From contig JAGTTR010000006.1 of the NCBI GenBank assembly GCA_018223385.1, positions 1 to 64,000 of the forward strand: DNA of 64,000 nt, read 5' to 3'. Made by a program: the position numbers and the translations under genes. The DNA is from Oscillospiraceae bacterium Marseille-Q3528 (GTDB taxonomy: Bacteria > Bacillota > Clostridia > Lachnospirales > Lachnospiraceae). Within the stretch, counting starts at the first letter, position 1. Each line of letters opens with the position of its first letter. This document shows, piece by piece, positions 43,008-52,366 of this stretch. The notes beneath the pieces are model-generated. The model was not told where the DNA came from and did no database searches. It worked only from the letters and a program-made list of their open reading frames with translations.

Positions 43008-43748
43008 TTATTTCACCTCTCTTCTCTCAAACCATTTCAAAAACAGAACCGTTACAAAAACAAACCAGATGATTGAGAGACACATTCCCGGAACAATGAC
43101 TCCCGTATCCAAAAGAGGATTCCCTGCTTCTGCGGCAAGTCCATTGGGTAAAACATGAAGCAACGGGCACATCATTCGCATAGGGATTGCAGAAACAAGT
43201 ACATACCAGATTCTGGTTTGTGATATTACCACACCGCTGACGGTAATAAATAGGCAGACGAACAGGTTTACAATCATTCCAAATCGTTCACTTAAAAATA
43301 AAGCTACCGGAATCTCCCATAACTCAGAAACCGTCAGAAACAATACTGCAATCAACGCTCCTCCAACTGGAACATGTGTCGTTAGAAGAAAGCCTCCAAG
43401 CGTTGCTCCTGCAAACACAATCACATTAGAAAACAAAATCATGTACCCAATATAAATAATTTTCCCCAGCAACAATTTTCTTCTGTCTGTGGGAATAGTC
43501 ATTAAATGATAGTATTTTATCTTTTTCTCCTGCGCCACAGAAAGATAACAAAATAGAGCAATCATCCCCGGCAGCAAAAGTGTATACCACCAGTTCCAAA
43601 CACTTTCTGCATAAGCATTTGTCATCCCAAGAGTAAATATAAATGCCATGACAAATGTAAGAAGAGGAAATCCCCAGATAAACTTTTTTCGCATGGTTCT
43701 TTTGGCTTTTTGATGTTCTGCTTTTATAATATTAACCATGGATTTCAC
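43008..43748 (-). CDS. Lantibiotic-immunity ABC permease (MutE/SpaE type)
   Basis: A 246-residue membrane protein with six hydrophobic segments. The N-terminus [19 protein letters not shown] and the motif [21 protein letters not shown] are typical of the first permease of MutFEG-type immunity transporters. It overlaps the end of the ATPase gene fragment by 17 bases and adjoins the second permease, so the three genes were one operon before the insertion upstream. Expression after the insertion is uncertain. Confidence 0.85.
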   Translation of the reverse strand: MKSMVNIIKAEHQKAKRTMRKKFIWGFPLLTFVMAFIFTLGMTNAYAESVWNWWYTLLLPGMIALFCYLSVAQEKKIKYYHLMTIPTDRRKLLLGKIIYIGYMILFSNVIVFAGATLGGFLLTTHVPVGGALIAVLFLTVSELWEIPVALFLSERFGMIVNLFVCLFITVSGVVISQTRIWYVLVSAIPMRMMCPLLHVLPNGLAAEAGNPLLDTGVIVPGMCLSIIWFVFVTVLFLKWFERREVK

Positions 43749-44061
43749 CTGCTTTCTGGTTTTTTCTTACCACATTCATAAACAAATCTTCAAGATTATC
43801 TCCCTGCTTTAATGCTCCTTCGTATCCTAAGATTCCACCTGAAATAATCCCGACTTTATCTGCAAGTAACTGTACCTCTGAGAGAATATGACTGGAGAGA
43901 ATTACAGTGATTCCCTGTTCCGGAAAAGACCGGATCAGCTCTCGTAATTCCTCGATGCCTATTGGATCTAATCCATTCGTAGGTTCATCCAATATCAAAA
44001 GTTCCGGTTCTCCAAGCAATGCCATTGCAATGCCTAGTCTTTGCTTCATCCCCAAAGAAAA
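43732..44061 (-). pseudogene. 3' half of lantibiotic-immunity ATPase split by the mobile element
   Basis: About 108 codons of an ABC ATPase: signature [11 protein letters not shown], Walker [14 protein letters not shown] and switch ILSSHILSE. Walker A is missing. The frame begins at the mobile-element boundary (44058-44061) and continues exactly what is missing from the fragment at 54055-54453. Joining the two at the shared A run gives an uninterrupted ATPase of about 237 residues, normal for NisF/MutF. The fragment could be translated from the TTG at 44055 but cannot bind ATP alone. Confidence 0.88.
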
Positions 44062-44170
44062 TGCTCATGTACGGTAAAGTATCACAAGAAAATTATGTCG
44101 AATTGACAGCCGCCTCCGCTATACCGAATAAGGAAATAAAGAGTCCTCAAATTTTGCGCTACTAAATGAA

Positions 44171-44198
44171 GACGAGCGGAAGTAATCTCCCGCTCGTC
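44171..44198 (-). terminator. Terminator of tet(40)
   Basis: GACGAGCGG (44171-44179) pairs exactly with CCGCTCGTC (44190-44198), 22 bases 3' of the tet(40) stop; the minus strand continues with TTCATTTAG. Confidence 0.6.
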
Positions 44199-44219
44199 AG
44201 TAAACTTAACTATGCCATA

Positions 44220-45458
44220 TCAATCCCGCTTCTTTCCCGCCACCGGCACTAAGAACAGCGCGGGCAACAGCAGGAAAGCGGTACAGACCAGCCCCCAGGG
44301 TATGGACACCTGCTGGGCTACCAGCCCCACAATAGGCCCGCCGATGATCTGCCCGAAAGAGTCCAGCTGTCCGCTGGTGGAAAAGACTGTGGCGCGCATT
44401 TTCTCATCCACATGGTCGTTCATCCAGGCGGCCAGCACAGGCTCCTTGATGGTGCGCATAAGCCCCGCCAGCAGGAACATCAACAACATGAACCAAAAGC
44501 TCCGCCCCACCGCGAAGAGAACCAGGCACAGGATATACCCGGCGCTGGTGGACATGACCACACTGGTTCGGCTGACAGTCCCTTTTTTCTCCATGCGGGC
44601 GATGAGCAACTGAGAAGCCAGAATACCTAAGCCGCTGCCGATAAGACTGATAACACCGAACCAAGTGACGCTGTTCAGCGGCCCGATAACGGGTATTACC
44701 GTGTCATCCAGAAAATGAGCGGTGGAGAGCCGGTCAAAGCCTTCACTGGCAAGTCCCCCGCATAGTGTGATTGCTAAGAGCGTCAGCAACACAGGTGCGC
44801 CTTTCACAAAGCCCAGGTTGAGCTTGAACAGGCAGACAAAGTCTTTAAGCAAGCCCTGCCGTTCCTCAATAGCAGGGGAGAAGTTGGTTTCTGGCATGAT
44901 GCGAACCATCACCAGCCCCAACAACAAGCACAAACTGCCCCCCAAGATGATAGGCATTTGCAGGTTTATGTTTCCCAGCAGTGTGCCCAGCACCACGCCC
45001 AGAACGCCGCCGATTTGCCCCATTTGACTGCCCCGCAGGAACACCTTGTCTATGGGTTTGTCCTCTTCCTCCGAGGCAATCCACGCCTCCAGAGCGCCGG
45101 TGATGAAGGTATCACCGCAACCCCAGACAACCTGGGCCAGCAGAACCGGCGCGAACCACGGTAGCGCACCCTCCATCAGAAAGCCCAGGCCGTAGAGGAA
45201 CATTCCAATCAGCACCGAGCGCCGACGGCTATACAAATCCGCCACCACACCGGTGGGCATCTCGAACAGAAAGCAGGAGGTCTCCTGAACCGTCCCTACC
45301 AGGACAAGCTGGAAAGCATCCAGCTGCACCACCTCCAGGTGGTACACGATGGAAAGCACTGTGGACATAGAAACCGCCAGGGAACAGACAAATCGGAACA
45401 GCAGGTAGACAGAATATGCCTTTGAATTTTTAGCAAACATGAAGTTACATTTCATCAT
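44220..45458 (-). CDS. tet(40): Tetracycline efflux MFS protein Tet(40)
   Basis: A 12-helix major facilitator protein of 412 residues from ATG 45458; the usual 406-residue form would begin at the in-frame FAKNSKAYSVYLL Met six codons later. I recognise the sequence as Tet(40), with FEMPTGVVADLYSRRRSVLIG as the MFS loop 2-3 motif A. It exports tetracycline by proton antiport. It lies 51 bases downstream of the tet(O)-type gene, the pairing known from human gut clostridia, and is probably co-transcribed with it. Confidence 0.92.
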   Translation of the reverse strand: MMKCNFMFAKNSKAYSVYLLFRFVCSLAVSMSTVLSIVYHLEVVQLDAFQLVLVGTVQETSCFLFEMPTGVVADLYSRRRSVLIGMFLYGLGFLMEGALPWFAPVLLAQVVWGCGDTFITGALEAWIASEEEDKPIDKVFLRGSQMGQIGGVLGVVLGTLLGNINLQMPIILGGSLCLLLGLVMVRIMPETNFSPAIEERQGLLKDFVCLFKLNLGFVKGAPVLLTLLAITLCGGLASEGFDRLSTAHFLDDTVIPVIGPLNSVTWFGVISLIGSGLGILASQLLIARMEKKGTVSRTSVVMSTSAGYILCLVLFAVGRSFWFMLLMFLLAGLMRTIKEPVLAAWMNDHVDEKMRATVFSTSGQLDSFGQIIGGPIVGLVAQQVSIPWGLVCTAFLLLPALFLVPVAGKKRD

Positions 45459-45509
45459 AATTAGTCTCTAATCCTTTCAAATCTCATTTTATATGACTTT
45501 TGCAAGCTG

Positions 45510-47429
45510 TTAAGCTAACTTGTGGAACATATGCCGAACCTTATCTATACGGCTATTCGGGCGGCGGGGTTGGCAAATAAATTTACCAATAGCTGGCTGG
45601 TATCCTTTTAACTCTGTCAAGCAGACTCCCTGCCCATTTGTGAAATAAGTTAAATCGTTCCTGTATTCTTGAATACATCTAGCAGGGATTTCTCCTTTCA
45701 GAATGACCTCGTCATTCTTTATCTGAGTACTTACAATATCTGCACAATACCTTGGAGCATCATGATACGCCCGTGAGAGATATTCCTGCGGTGCATAAAT
45801 TTCAAAGTGGAGATATGGCTCTAATAGTTCTGTCCCTGCTTTTTTTAAAGCCTGCTCCAATACGATAGGGGAAAGCAGCCGAAAGTCTGCGGGGGTACTT
45901 ACAGGACTATAATACAATCCATATTCAAAACAGATTTTACAGTCTGTCACTTTCCATCCATACAGCCCCTGCTCGCAGCCATAAAGAACCCCCTCCATAA
46001 CCGCATTTTGGAACGATTGATTTAAATATCCAAGTGAAACTCTGCTTTCATACTGCACTCCGCTTCCAATAGGGAGCGGCTCTATGGACAACCCGACAGA
46101 AGCCCAGAAAGGATTTGGCGGGACTTCTATGTGGATGGTATATTCTGCTTTTCTAAGCGGTCTTTCCATATATATAACAGTAGGCTCTTTTATTTCTGCC
46201 TCCACATGATATTTTTCCTCAAGGATGGCACAAATGACTTCCATCTGCACATTCCCCAAAAAAGAAAGTATAATCTCATGCGTTGTAGTATCCACATAAT
46301 ATTTTAAAAGAGGGTCGCCATCTGAAATTTCTGTAAGTGCCCCAAGCAATATTTCCCGCTGTTCAGATTTCTTTACTGCAATCGTTGTTTGGAGCATAGG
46401 GAGAGGATTTTCAATAAATTTTCTCTGCGGCAACAGTATTTCGTTCCCCAAAATACTGTTTAGCTGCAAAACATCATTTGGTAAAATTACAATATCACCA
46501 GAGCAGGCTGTATCGGATGAATATAATTCACCGTTTGTCGGAACACACATCTCTGTGATTTTTATTTTCTCTTTTTCAGATATTCTAATAACATCCCTCA
46601 AATGCAATGTTCCGCTATATATACGCACATAAACAAAACGCCGCCTTTTCTCTGAATATTCAATCTTAAAAACCTGCCCGCATAGTTCAGATTGACCTTC
46701 AGGCGTTGATGAATAAAATTTACTGGCAATTACTTCTATAAGCTGCCGAATCCCCAGATTGTTTTTAGCGCTTCCGTGATAAACGGGAAATAACGTTCCG
46801 TTTTGGAATCTCCTGTTTTCTTCCTGTTCCAGTTCTGACATTTTAAACGGTTTCCCTGACATATATTTCTCTAATAGTTCATCGTTTCCCATAATTACCG
46901 CATCCCACTGTTCCATATCGTCATTGTCCGTTACATTTATATGGGGATGCTGCCCAACCTTTTGCTTCACTATAATTTCCGAAGAAAGCTTTGCTTTCAT
47001 TTCCCGATATACCATTGGCAAATCAATCCCCTCTTGGTCAATTTTATTGATGAAAAAAATTGTCGGAATCTTCATTATCTGTAGTGCATGAAACAGTATA
47101 CGGGTCTGTGCCTGTATGCCATCCTTTGCAGAAACTAATAATACTGCTCCGTCTAATACGGATAAAGAACGGTATACTTCCGCCAAAAAATCCATATGGC
47201 CTGGCGTATCTATAATGTTGACTTTTACATCCTCCCACTGAAAAGATGTCACTGCTGTCTGGATAGTGATTCCCCTTTGACGCTCCAAATTCATTGTATC
47301 TGTCCTTGTTGTGCCTTCATCTACGCTCCCTAGTTCTGCAATTGCACCACTGGTATACAATAAACTTTCCGTTAATGTTGTCTTTCCTGCGTCAACGTGA
47401 GCCAGAATGCCTAAGTTAATTATTTTCAT
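45510..47429 (-). CDS. tet(O): Ribosomal protection protein, Tet(O) type
   Basis: A 639-residue EF-G-like GTPase that removes tetracycline from the ribosome. The G motifs are HVDAGKTT (G1), DTPGHMDF (G3) and NKID (G4), and the C-terminal FTNGQGVCL with the loops that reach the decoding site are present. Length and sequence match Tet(O). Because tet(40) neighbours are often mosaic Tet(O/32/O), a mosaic with Tet(32) segments cannot be excluded by eye. An AGGAGG site precedes the ATG, and expression is governed by the leader and attenuator upstream. Confidence 0.93.
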   Translation of the reverse strand: MKIINLGILAHVDAGKTTLTESLLYTSGAIAELGSVDEGTTRTDTMNLERQRGITIQTAVTSFQWEDVKVNIIDTPGHMDFLAEVYRSLSVLDGAVLLVSAKDGIQAQTRILFHALQIMKIPTIFFINKIDQEGIDLPMVYREMKAKLSSEIIVKQKVGQHPHINVTDNDDMEQWDAVIMGNDELLEKYMSGKPFKMSELEQEENRRFQNGTLFPVYHGSAKNNLGIRQLIEVIASKFYSSTPEGQSELCGQVFKIEYSEKRRRFVYVRIYSGTLHLRDVIRISEKEKIKITEMCVPTNGELYSSDTACSGDIVILPNDVLQLNSILGNEILLPQRKFIENPLPMLQTTIAVKKSEQREILLGALTEISDGDPLLKYYVDTTTHEIILSFLGNVQMEVICAILEEKYHVEAEIKEPTVIYMERPLRKAEYTIHIEVPPNPFWASVGLSIEPLPIGSGVQYESRVSLGYLNQSFQNAVMEGVLYGCEQGLYGWKVTDCKICFEYGLYYSPVSTPADFRLLSPIVLEQALKKAGTELLEPYLHFEIYAPQEYLSRAYHDAPRYCADIVSTQIKNDEVILKGEIPARCIQEYRNDLTYFTNGQGVCLTELKGYQPAIGKFICQPRRPNSRIDKVRHMFHKLA

Positions 47430-47465
47430 GTGATTTTCCTCCTATCAACACCCAAAAAAGGGCAT

Positions 47466-47502
47466 AAAAATACCCAGTGATAAATACTCCTATCACTGGG
47501 TA
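47466..47502 (-). promoter_or_regulatory. Transcription attenuator of the tet(O)-type gene
   Basis: TACCCAGTGATA (47471-47482) pairs with TATCACTGGGTA (47491-47502), followed on the minus strand by TTTTT. This is the attenuator known upstream of tet(M)/tet(O) genes. Confidence 0.85.
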
Positions 47503-47653
47503 AATAACTCCAATAGCCCCAAAACACTTATATGTTTTCGGGCATATAAAATTACATGATAAAAGTATTCTTAAACTGGGTACAAAAAACTAAGCCCCAT
47601 ATTAAAAGTGAAACGGGACTGCTACTTTTTGTTCCCACTATCAAATTGACAGT

Positions 47654-47677
47654 TTATTTAAGAATACCTTGCCGCAT
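47654..47677 (-). CDS. tet leader peptide MRQGILK
   Basis: A seven-codon frame from ATG 47677 to TAA 47654, with an AAAAAAGGAG site just upstream, lies at the 5' end of the leader transcript. Translation of such a peptide is thought to couple tetracycline-slowed ribosomes to read-through of the attenuator. Confidence 0.65.
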   Translation of the reverse strand: MRQGILK

Positions 47678-47706
47678 ATTTTTTACTCCTTTTTTGGAAT
47701 GATGCT

Positions 47707-47735
47707 ATTATATCACATTAGTTTTAGGAAAGCAA
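47707..47735 (-). promoter_or_regulatory. Promoter of the tet operon
   Basis: On the minus strand TTGCTT (47735-47730) and TATAAT (47712-47707) are separated by 17 bases, 30 bases before the leader peptide start. Confidence 0.8.
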
Positions 47736-47774
47736 GTACCTAAAAGAAATTTTTCTTCCCCTTATATGTAACAA

Positions 47775-47945
47775 TCATACCGACTTTCTGGCGTTCAGAA
47801 TGGTTTCTGCTGTCTGCTGTGGTGTTTGGTTGGAATTGTCCAGCCAAAAGCCGATCCGTGGTGTTGTCTGCATAAATGTATCGTATAAGGTTTCAACCGT
47901 AAAGCCGGAATAGCGGGTAGCAAAGCCCTTTTGAAACGTTTTGTT
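47775..47945 (-). pseudogene. C-terminal remnant of a P-loop kinase-like gene
   Basis: About 55 residues ending in ETILNARKSV (with YSGFTVETLYDTFMQ and FWLDNSNQTPQQTAE before it) look like the end of an AAA/zeta-like nucleotide kinase. The homology-like part stops near 47945, where the GC-rich mobilisation region begins; the longer open frame beyond it is fortuitous. No Walker A is present. It probably marks the junction where the tet cargo joined the mobilisable backbone. Identity of the family is tentative. Confidence 0.5.
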
Positions 47946-47984
47946 AGCGGAAAGGACGGGAGCCGGGGAACGCCGGAGTTTTTC

Positions 47985-48110
47985 AGAGCAAGATTCTACC
48001 GAGGTGCCAAAATTCGCTCTCCGCTTATTTTTGCCCCTGCGGGAATCTTGTTGGGGAGTGCCTTCCCCAAACCCTGCTATGCGCCCTGTCGGGCGAGAAA
48101 GGAGGTCACA
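47985..48110. other. Candidate oriT region upstream of mobC
   Basis: This noncoding stretch before mobC contains CGCCC-TGTC-GGGCG near 48081-48094 and further short inverted repeats. Relaxase-element origins usually lie directly upstream of mobC. No nic-site match can be claimed by eye. Confidence 0.35.
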
Positions 48111-48114
48111 GACC

Positions 48115-48513
48115 ATGCGAAAGAAATACAATACGCCCCACCGCCGTCATGTGGTAAAGACCCGCATGACCGATGAAGAATACGCCGACTTCACCGGGCG
48201 GCTGGCGGCTTATGAAATCAGCCAGTCCGAGTTTATCCGGCAAGCCATACGGAAAGCGACCATACGCCCCATTGTCACCGTTTCCCCGGTCAATGACGGG
48301 CTGCTTGCCGCCCTCTCCAAGCTCACGGCAGAGTACGGGAAAATCGGCGGCAACTTAAACCAGATTGCCCGGAGCCTGAACGAATACGGAAGCCCCTACC
48401 GGGGGCTGGAAAAGGAAGTGCGGGGAGCCGCCGCCGACCTTGCCGCCTTGAAGTTTGAAGTCTTGCAGAAAGTAGGTGAAGCCGTTGGCGATACTCAAAC
48501 ATATCAGCTCTAA
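48115..48513 (+). CDS. mobC: MobC relaxosome protein
   Basis: A 132-residue protein with an N-terminal basic region and a ribbon-helix-helix-like segment (KTRMTDEEYADFTGRLAAY), then the conserved YGKIGGNLNQIARSLNE motif of MobC proteins near residue 85. It helps the relaxase bind and open oriT. ATG 48115 has a strong GAAAGGAGG site; the longer open frame upstream is not used. It overlaps the relaxase start by 38 bases, in a different frame. Confidence 0.9.
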   Translation: MRKKYNTPHRRHVVKTRMTDEEYADFTGRLAAYEISQSEFIRQAIRKATIRPIVTVSPVNDGLLAALSKLTAEYGKIGGNLNQIARSLNEYGSPYRGLEKEVRGAAADLAALKFEVLQKVGEAVGDTQTYQL

Positions 48514-50107
48514 AAATGCCAACTACGGGGACGCTGAAAAATACCTCACATTCGAGCATGACGAGTTTACCATGAAGCCCACCCTTGACGCAGACGGGCG
48601 GCTCATACCGAGGGTAGACTACCGCATATCCTCTCTGAATTGTGGCGGGGAGGATTTTGCCGTTGCCTGTATGCGCTCCAATCTCCGCTACGGCAAGAAC
48701 CAGAAACGGGAGGACGTAAAGAGCCACCACTACATCATCAGCTTTGACCCACGGGACGGCCCGGACAACGGCTTGACCGTTGATCGGGCGCAGGAGCTGG
48801 GCGAGAAGTTCTGCGCCGAGCATTTCCCCGGACACCAGGCCCTTGTCTGCACCCACCCGGACGGACACAGCCACACCGAAAATATCCATGTGCATATCGT
48901 CATTAACAGTCTGCGGATTGCGGAGGTTCCCATGCTGCCCCACATGGACAGGCCAGCGGACAGGAAAGCAGGCTGCAAGCACCGCTGTACGGACGCAGCT
49001 ATGAACTATCTGAAAGCCGAAGTCATGGAGATGTGCCACAGCGAGGGGCTTTACCAGATAGACCTTTTGAACGGCAGCAAAGAACGCATTACCGAGCGTG
49101 AGTATTGGGCGCAGAAGAAAGGACAGGCTGCCCTTGACAGAGCCAACGCCCCTATTGCTGCGGACGGTATCGCGCCCCGGCAGACCAAGTTTGAAACGGA
49201 TAAGGCGAAGCTGCGCCGGACTATCCGGGAAGCCCTTGCCGCTGCTTCCGGCTTTGATGAGTTTGCCGCCCTGCTTCTCCGGCATGGTGTGACCGTCAAG
49301 GAGAGCCGGGGGCGGCTAAGTTACCTCACGCCGGACAGGACGAAGCCAATTACCGCCCGGAAGCTGGGGGACGATTTTGACCGGGCTGCTGTCCTCTCCG
49401 TTTTGGAGCAGAACGCCGCCAGAGCCGCCGAAAAACCCGCAGCCATAGCGGAATACCCCGGCAGTATCAAAGACCGCTTACGGACGAAAAAAGAAGCGAA
49501 AAACGCCCCGAACAATGACGCTGTACAGCGCATGGTAGACATAGCCGCCAAGCGAGCCGAGGGGAAAGGACGGGGCTATGAGAAGTGGGCGACCATGCAC
49601 AACCTCAAACAGATGTCGGCTACCCTCATGCTCTACCAGCAGTATGGCTTTTCTTCCCCGGACGAGCTGGACGCTGCCATTTCCGCAGCCAACACCGCCA
49701 CGCAGGAGAGCCTTGCCGGACTGAAAGGGCTGGAAGCCGCTATCCGGGAGAAAAAGGAATTGCAGCGCAACCTTTTGGGCTATATCGGCACGAAGCCCGC
49801 CCGTGACGGTCTGAAAGCGCAGAAATCGGAGAAAGCCCGGAGAGCCTACCGGGAACAGCACGAAAGCGATTTTATCATAGCGGACACAGCCGCCCGTTAT
49901 TTCCGGGAGCATGGAATAACCAAGCTGCCAGCCAGCAAAGCCCTGCAAAGGGAGATTGAGCAGCTTACCGTCCAGAAGAACGCCGGATATAACGACTACC
50001 GGGAGAAACGCCAGCGGGCGCAGGAGCTTCAGACAGTCAGACGCAATATCGACCAGATTTTAAGGGGCGCACCGAGCCAGCAGAAAAAGCGTGAACAGGA
50101 GCGTTAA
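48476..50107 (+). CDS. Relaxase/mobilization nuclease (MobP-type)
   Basis: A 543-residue relaxase. The N-terminal domain (about 1-200) includes an early AILKHISSKNANYGDAEKYL and the metal-binding histidines in THPDGHSHTENIHVHIVIN; the catalytic Tyr is probably among Y17/Y23. The C-terminal half is helical and charged (about 340-540). It nicks oriT and leads the strand into the recipient. The start is GTG 48476, with TTG three codons later as an alternative. It follows mobC, as in Tn4451-like elements and clostridial IMEs. Confidence 0.9.
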   Translation: MKPLAILKHISSKNANYGDAEKYLTFEHDEFTMKPTLDADGRLIPRVDYRISSLNCGGEDFAVACMRSNLRYGKNQKREDVKSHHYIISFDPRDGPDNGLTVDRAQELGEKFCAEHFPGHQALVCTHPDGHSHTENIHVHIVINSLRIAEVPMLPHMDRPADRKAGCKHRCTDAAMNYLKAEVMEMCHSEGLYQIDLLNGSKERITEREYWAQKKGQAALDRANAPIAADGIAPRQTKFETDKAKLRRTIREALAAASGFDEFAALLLRHGVTVKESRGRLSYLTPDRTKPITARKLGDDFDRAAVLSVLEQNAARAAEKPAAIAEYPGSIKDRLRTKKEAKNAPNNDAVQRMVDIAAKRAEGKGRGYEKWATMHNLKQMSATLMLYQQYGFSSPDELDAAISAANTATQESLAGLKGLEAAIREKKELQRNLLGYIGTKPARDGLKAQKSEKARRAYREQHESDFIIADTAARYFREHGITKLPASKALQREIEQLTVQKNAGYNDYREKRQRAQELQTVRRNIDQILRGAPSQQKKREQER

Positions 50108-50293
50108 AGACCGCCCCGAAATGATACCGAAACCCTACAAAAATACAGGTATGATATGAACCCTTACCGCAATACTCCCCGACTTCCAAACGGGGCTTAC
50201 AGGGCAGAAAAAGCCCGAAAATGATACCGAGAACATACAGAAAATGCCCCCTATCCCGCTACACCGATAGGAACGGCAGAAAGGAGCTTACCA

Positions 50294-50485
50294 TTGCCGA
50301 GAATGAGCAAGAAGCGGCGGCTGGAATGGTCTTTCTTCCTCAACCACCGCAACCGTATCACTTACAACGACCTATGCCGGGGCTGCACCCGTGACTGCAA
50401 ACAGAGCTTCCGGGCGGTTATCATACTATGCCCTCGCTATTATTCCAAACGCTGGAAAAAGGAGGACGCAGCCTATGGCAGATAA
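50294..50485 (+). CDS. Small Cys-containing element protein
   Basis: A 63-residue basic protein from TTG 50294, with AAAGGAG seven bases upstream. It has a CRGCTRDC pair of Cys and many Arg/Lys residues (MSKKRRLEW, YYSKRWKKED). Similar small proteins occur at this position in related gut elements. It may be a zinc-binding DNA-binding factor. It overlaps the replisome organizer gene by 11 bases. Confidence 0.65.
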   Translation: MPRMSKKRRLEWSFFLNHRNRITYNDLCRGCTRDCKQSFRAVIILCPRYYSKRWKKEDAAYGR

Positions 50486-51233
50486 CCGCAAATATTACTA
50501 CCTCAAGCTGAAAGAGAGCTATTTTGACGATGATGCAATCGTTCTGCTGGAAAGTATGCAGGACGGCGTTATCTATTCCAACATTCTCTTGAAGCTGTAC
50601 TTGAAATCGCTGAAAAACGGCGGGAAATTGCAGCTTGACGAGAATATCCCCTACACCGCCCAGATGATTGCGACCATTACCCGCCAGCAGGTAGGTACCG
50701 TAGAGAGAGCTTTGAAAATCTTTATGAAGCTGGGGCTTGTGGAGCCTTTGCCAAGCGGCGCACTCTACATGAGCAACATTGAGCTTTTAATCGGCCAGTC
50801 CTCTACCGAGGGGGAGCGCAAGCGCAGGGCGCGGCTGGCTTTGCAGGAACAAAAAGCCCTGCCGCAGACAGGGGCGGACAAATGTCCACCATATCGAGCG
50901 GACATTTGTCCACCAGAGATAGAGATAGAGAAAGAGATAGATATAGAAATAGAAAAAGAGAGAGAGTTAGAAACGGGACACCCCGCCCCCGCCGCCTATG
51001 GCAGATACCACAATGTCATTCTTTCCGATACGGAGCTTGACGGGCTGAAAACAGAGCTTCCCGGCAAGTGGGAGTATTACATTGACCGCCTATCCTGCCA
51101 TATCGCTTCCAGCGGGAGGAAATACAAGAGCCATGCAGCCACGATTTTCAAGTGGGCGCAGGAGGACGCAGCCAAGAAAGCCCCGAAAAAGGGCATACCC
51201 GATTATACCTGTAAGGAGGGCGAGAGCTTATGA
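50475..51233 (+). CDS. Replisome-organizer-like replication protein
   Basis: A 252-residue protein whose N-terminal domain (about 1-115, YYYLKLKESYFDDDAIVLLE and TIPROLIFIC-free winged-helix segment MIATITRQQVGTVERALKIF) matches phage replisome organizer N-terminal domains. A repetitive Glu/Ile/Lys linker (about 150-175) and a C-terminal helical part follow. It probably opens the origin of the excised circle and recruits the helicase loader encoded next. ATG 50475 has a GGAGG site; it overlaps the loader gene by four bases. Confidence 0.85.
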   Translation: MADNRKYYYLKLKESYFDDDAIVLLESMQDGVIYSNILLKLYLKSLKNGGKLQLDENIPYTAQMIATITRQQVGTVERALKIFMKLGLVEPLPSGALYMSNIELLIGQSSTEGERKRRARLALQEQKALPQTGADKCPPYRADICPPEIEIEKEIDIEIEKERELETGHPAPAAYGRYHNVILSDTELDGLKTELPGKWEYYIDRLSCHIASSGRKYKSHAATIFKWAQEDAAKKAPKKGIPDYTCKEGESL

Positions 51234-52087
51234 CGAATGGATTTGATGAAATGATTTTGAATATGACCGACACCACGCCGGAGCCGGAGGACTACACCGG
51301 CGAGGACGGGCTTTTATACTGCGGGAAGTGCCACAAGCCCAAAGAGGGCTATTTCCCCAAAGAAACCGCCGCATGGCTGGGGCGTGACCGCCACCCGGCA
51401 GAATGTGACTGCCAGCGGGCAGAGCGTGAGGAACGGGAAGCCGCAGAGAAACAGCGCAGTCACCTTGAAACTGTCGAGCGGTTGAAGCGGCGGGGCTTTA
51501 CAGACCCGGCTATGCAGGGCTGGACGTTTGAGAACGACAACGGCAAGTGCCCGCAAATGGAACACGCCCATTTCTATGTGGAGAACTGGGAAACCATGAA
51601 AGAGCGCAACATTGGCTATCTGCTATGGGGCGGCGTTGGCACAGGCAAGAGCTATTTTGCGGGCTGTATCGCAAATGCCCTTATGGAGCGTGAAATCCCC
51701 GTGTGCATGACAAACTTTGCATTGATATTGGGTGACCTTGCCGCCAGCTTTGAGGGCAGGAATGAATATATCTCCCGACTTTGCAGCTTCCCGCTGCTTA
51801 TCCTTGACGATTTTGGAATGGAACGGGGAACGGAATACGGCTTAGAGCAGGTCTACAACGTGATTGACAGCCGTTACCGCAGCGGCAGGCCGCTGATCGT
51901 CACGACTAATCTCACGCTGGAGGACTTGCAGCACCCGGAGGACACCGCCCACGCCCGCATTTATGACCGTCTGATTGAAATGTGTTCTCCTGTCCGCTTT
52001 ACCGGGAGCAACTTCCGAAAAGCCACGGCGCAGGAGAAAATGGGACAACTGAAAAAGCTGATGAACAGAAAGGAGAGCCGCCTATGA
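51230..52087 (+). CDS. DnaC-like helicase loader ATPase
   Basis: A 285-residue AAA+ protein with an N-terminal zinc-like Cys set (YCGKCHKP, ECDC), Walker A GGVGTGKS (about 135-142), Walker B LLILDDFGMER and a sensor region PLIVTTNLTLEDL. It resembles DnaC/IstB-type loaders that deliver DnaB. The start overlaps the replisome organizer stop and its own stop overlaps tnpW, so the three genes are translationally coupled. Confidence 0.9.
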   Translation: MTNGFDEMILNMTDTTPEPEDYTGEDGLLYCGKCHKPKEGYFPKETAAWLGRDRHPAECDCQRAEREEREAAEKQRSHLETVERLKRRGFTDPAMQGWTFENDNGKCPQMEHAHFYVENWETMKERNIGYLLWGGVGTGKSYFAGCIANALMEREIPVCMTNFALILGDLAASFEGRNEYISRLCSFPLLILDDFGMERGTEYGLEQVYNVIDSRYRSGRPLIVTTNLTLEDLQHPEDTAHARIYDRLIEMCSPVRFTGSNFRKATAQEKMGQLKKLMNRKESRL

Positions 52088-52266
52088 CCAACACCCCAAA
52101 GAATGACCGCAGCACCCGCCGCCCGGATTGCGTGACGGAAATCCGCATAGGTAATTCTGTCCTTGTCGTTTCCGGCTATTTCAAGCAGGACACCACCGCC
52201 ACCGCCGCCGATAAAATGCTGAAAGTGCTGGAAGCGGAAGCTGCTACACAAAAATCGGCAATTTGA
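52084..52266 (+). CDS. tnpW: TnpW-like transposon protein
   Basis: A 60-residue protein with TEIRIGNSVLVVSGYFKQDTT, matching TnpW-type proteins that sit just before the serine recombinase in Tn4451-like elements. Its ATG overlaps the stop of the loader gene by four bases. Its function is not established. Confidence 0.8.
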   Translation: MTNTPKNDRSTRRPDCVTEIRIGNSVLVVSGYFKQDTTATAADKMLKVLEAEAATQKSAI

Positions 52267-52366
52267 CGGGACGTAAAGAAGCAGAAAGGACTGTACAGCC
52301 AGCCCCGGCGTGTGGTATGATAGTCATACGGAATAGTGGGGCTGGCTGTCGGAAATGGAGGACACT

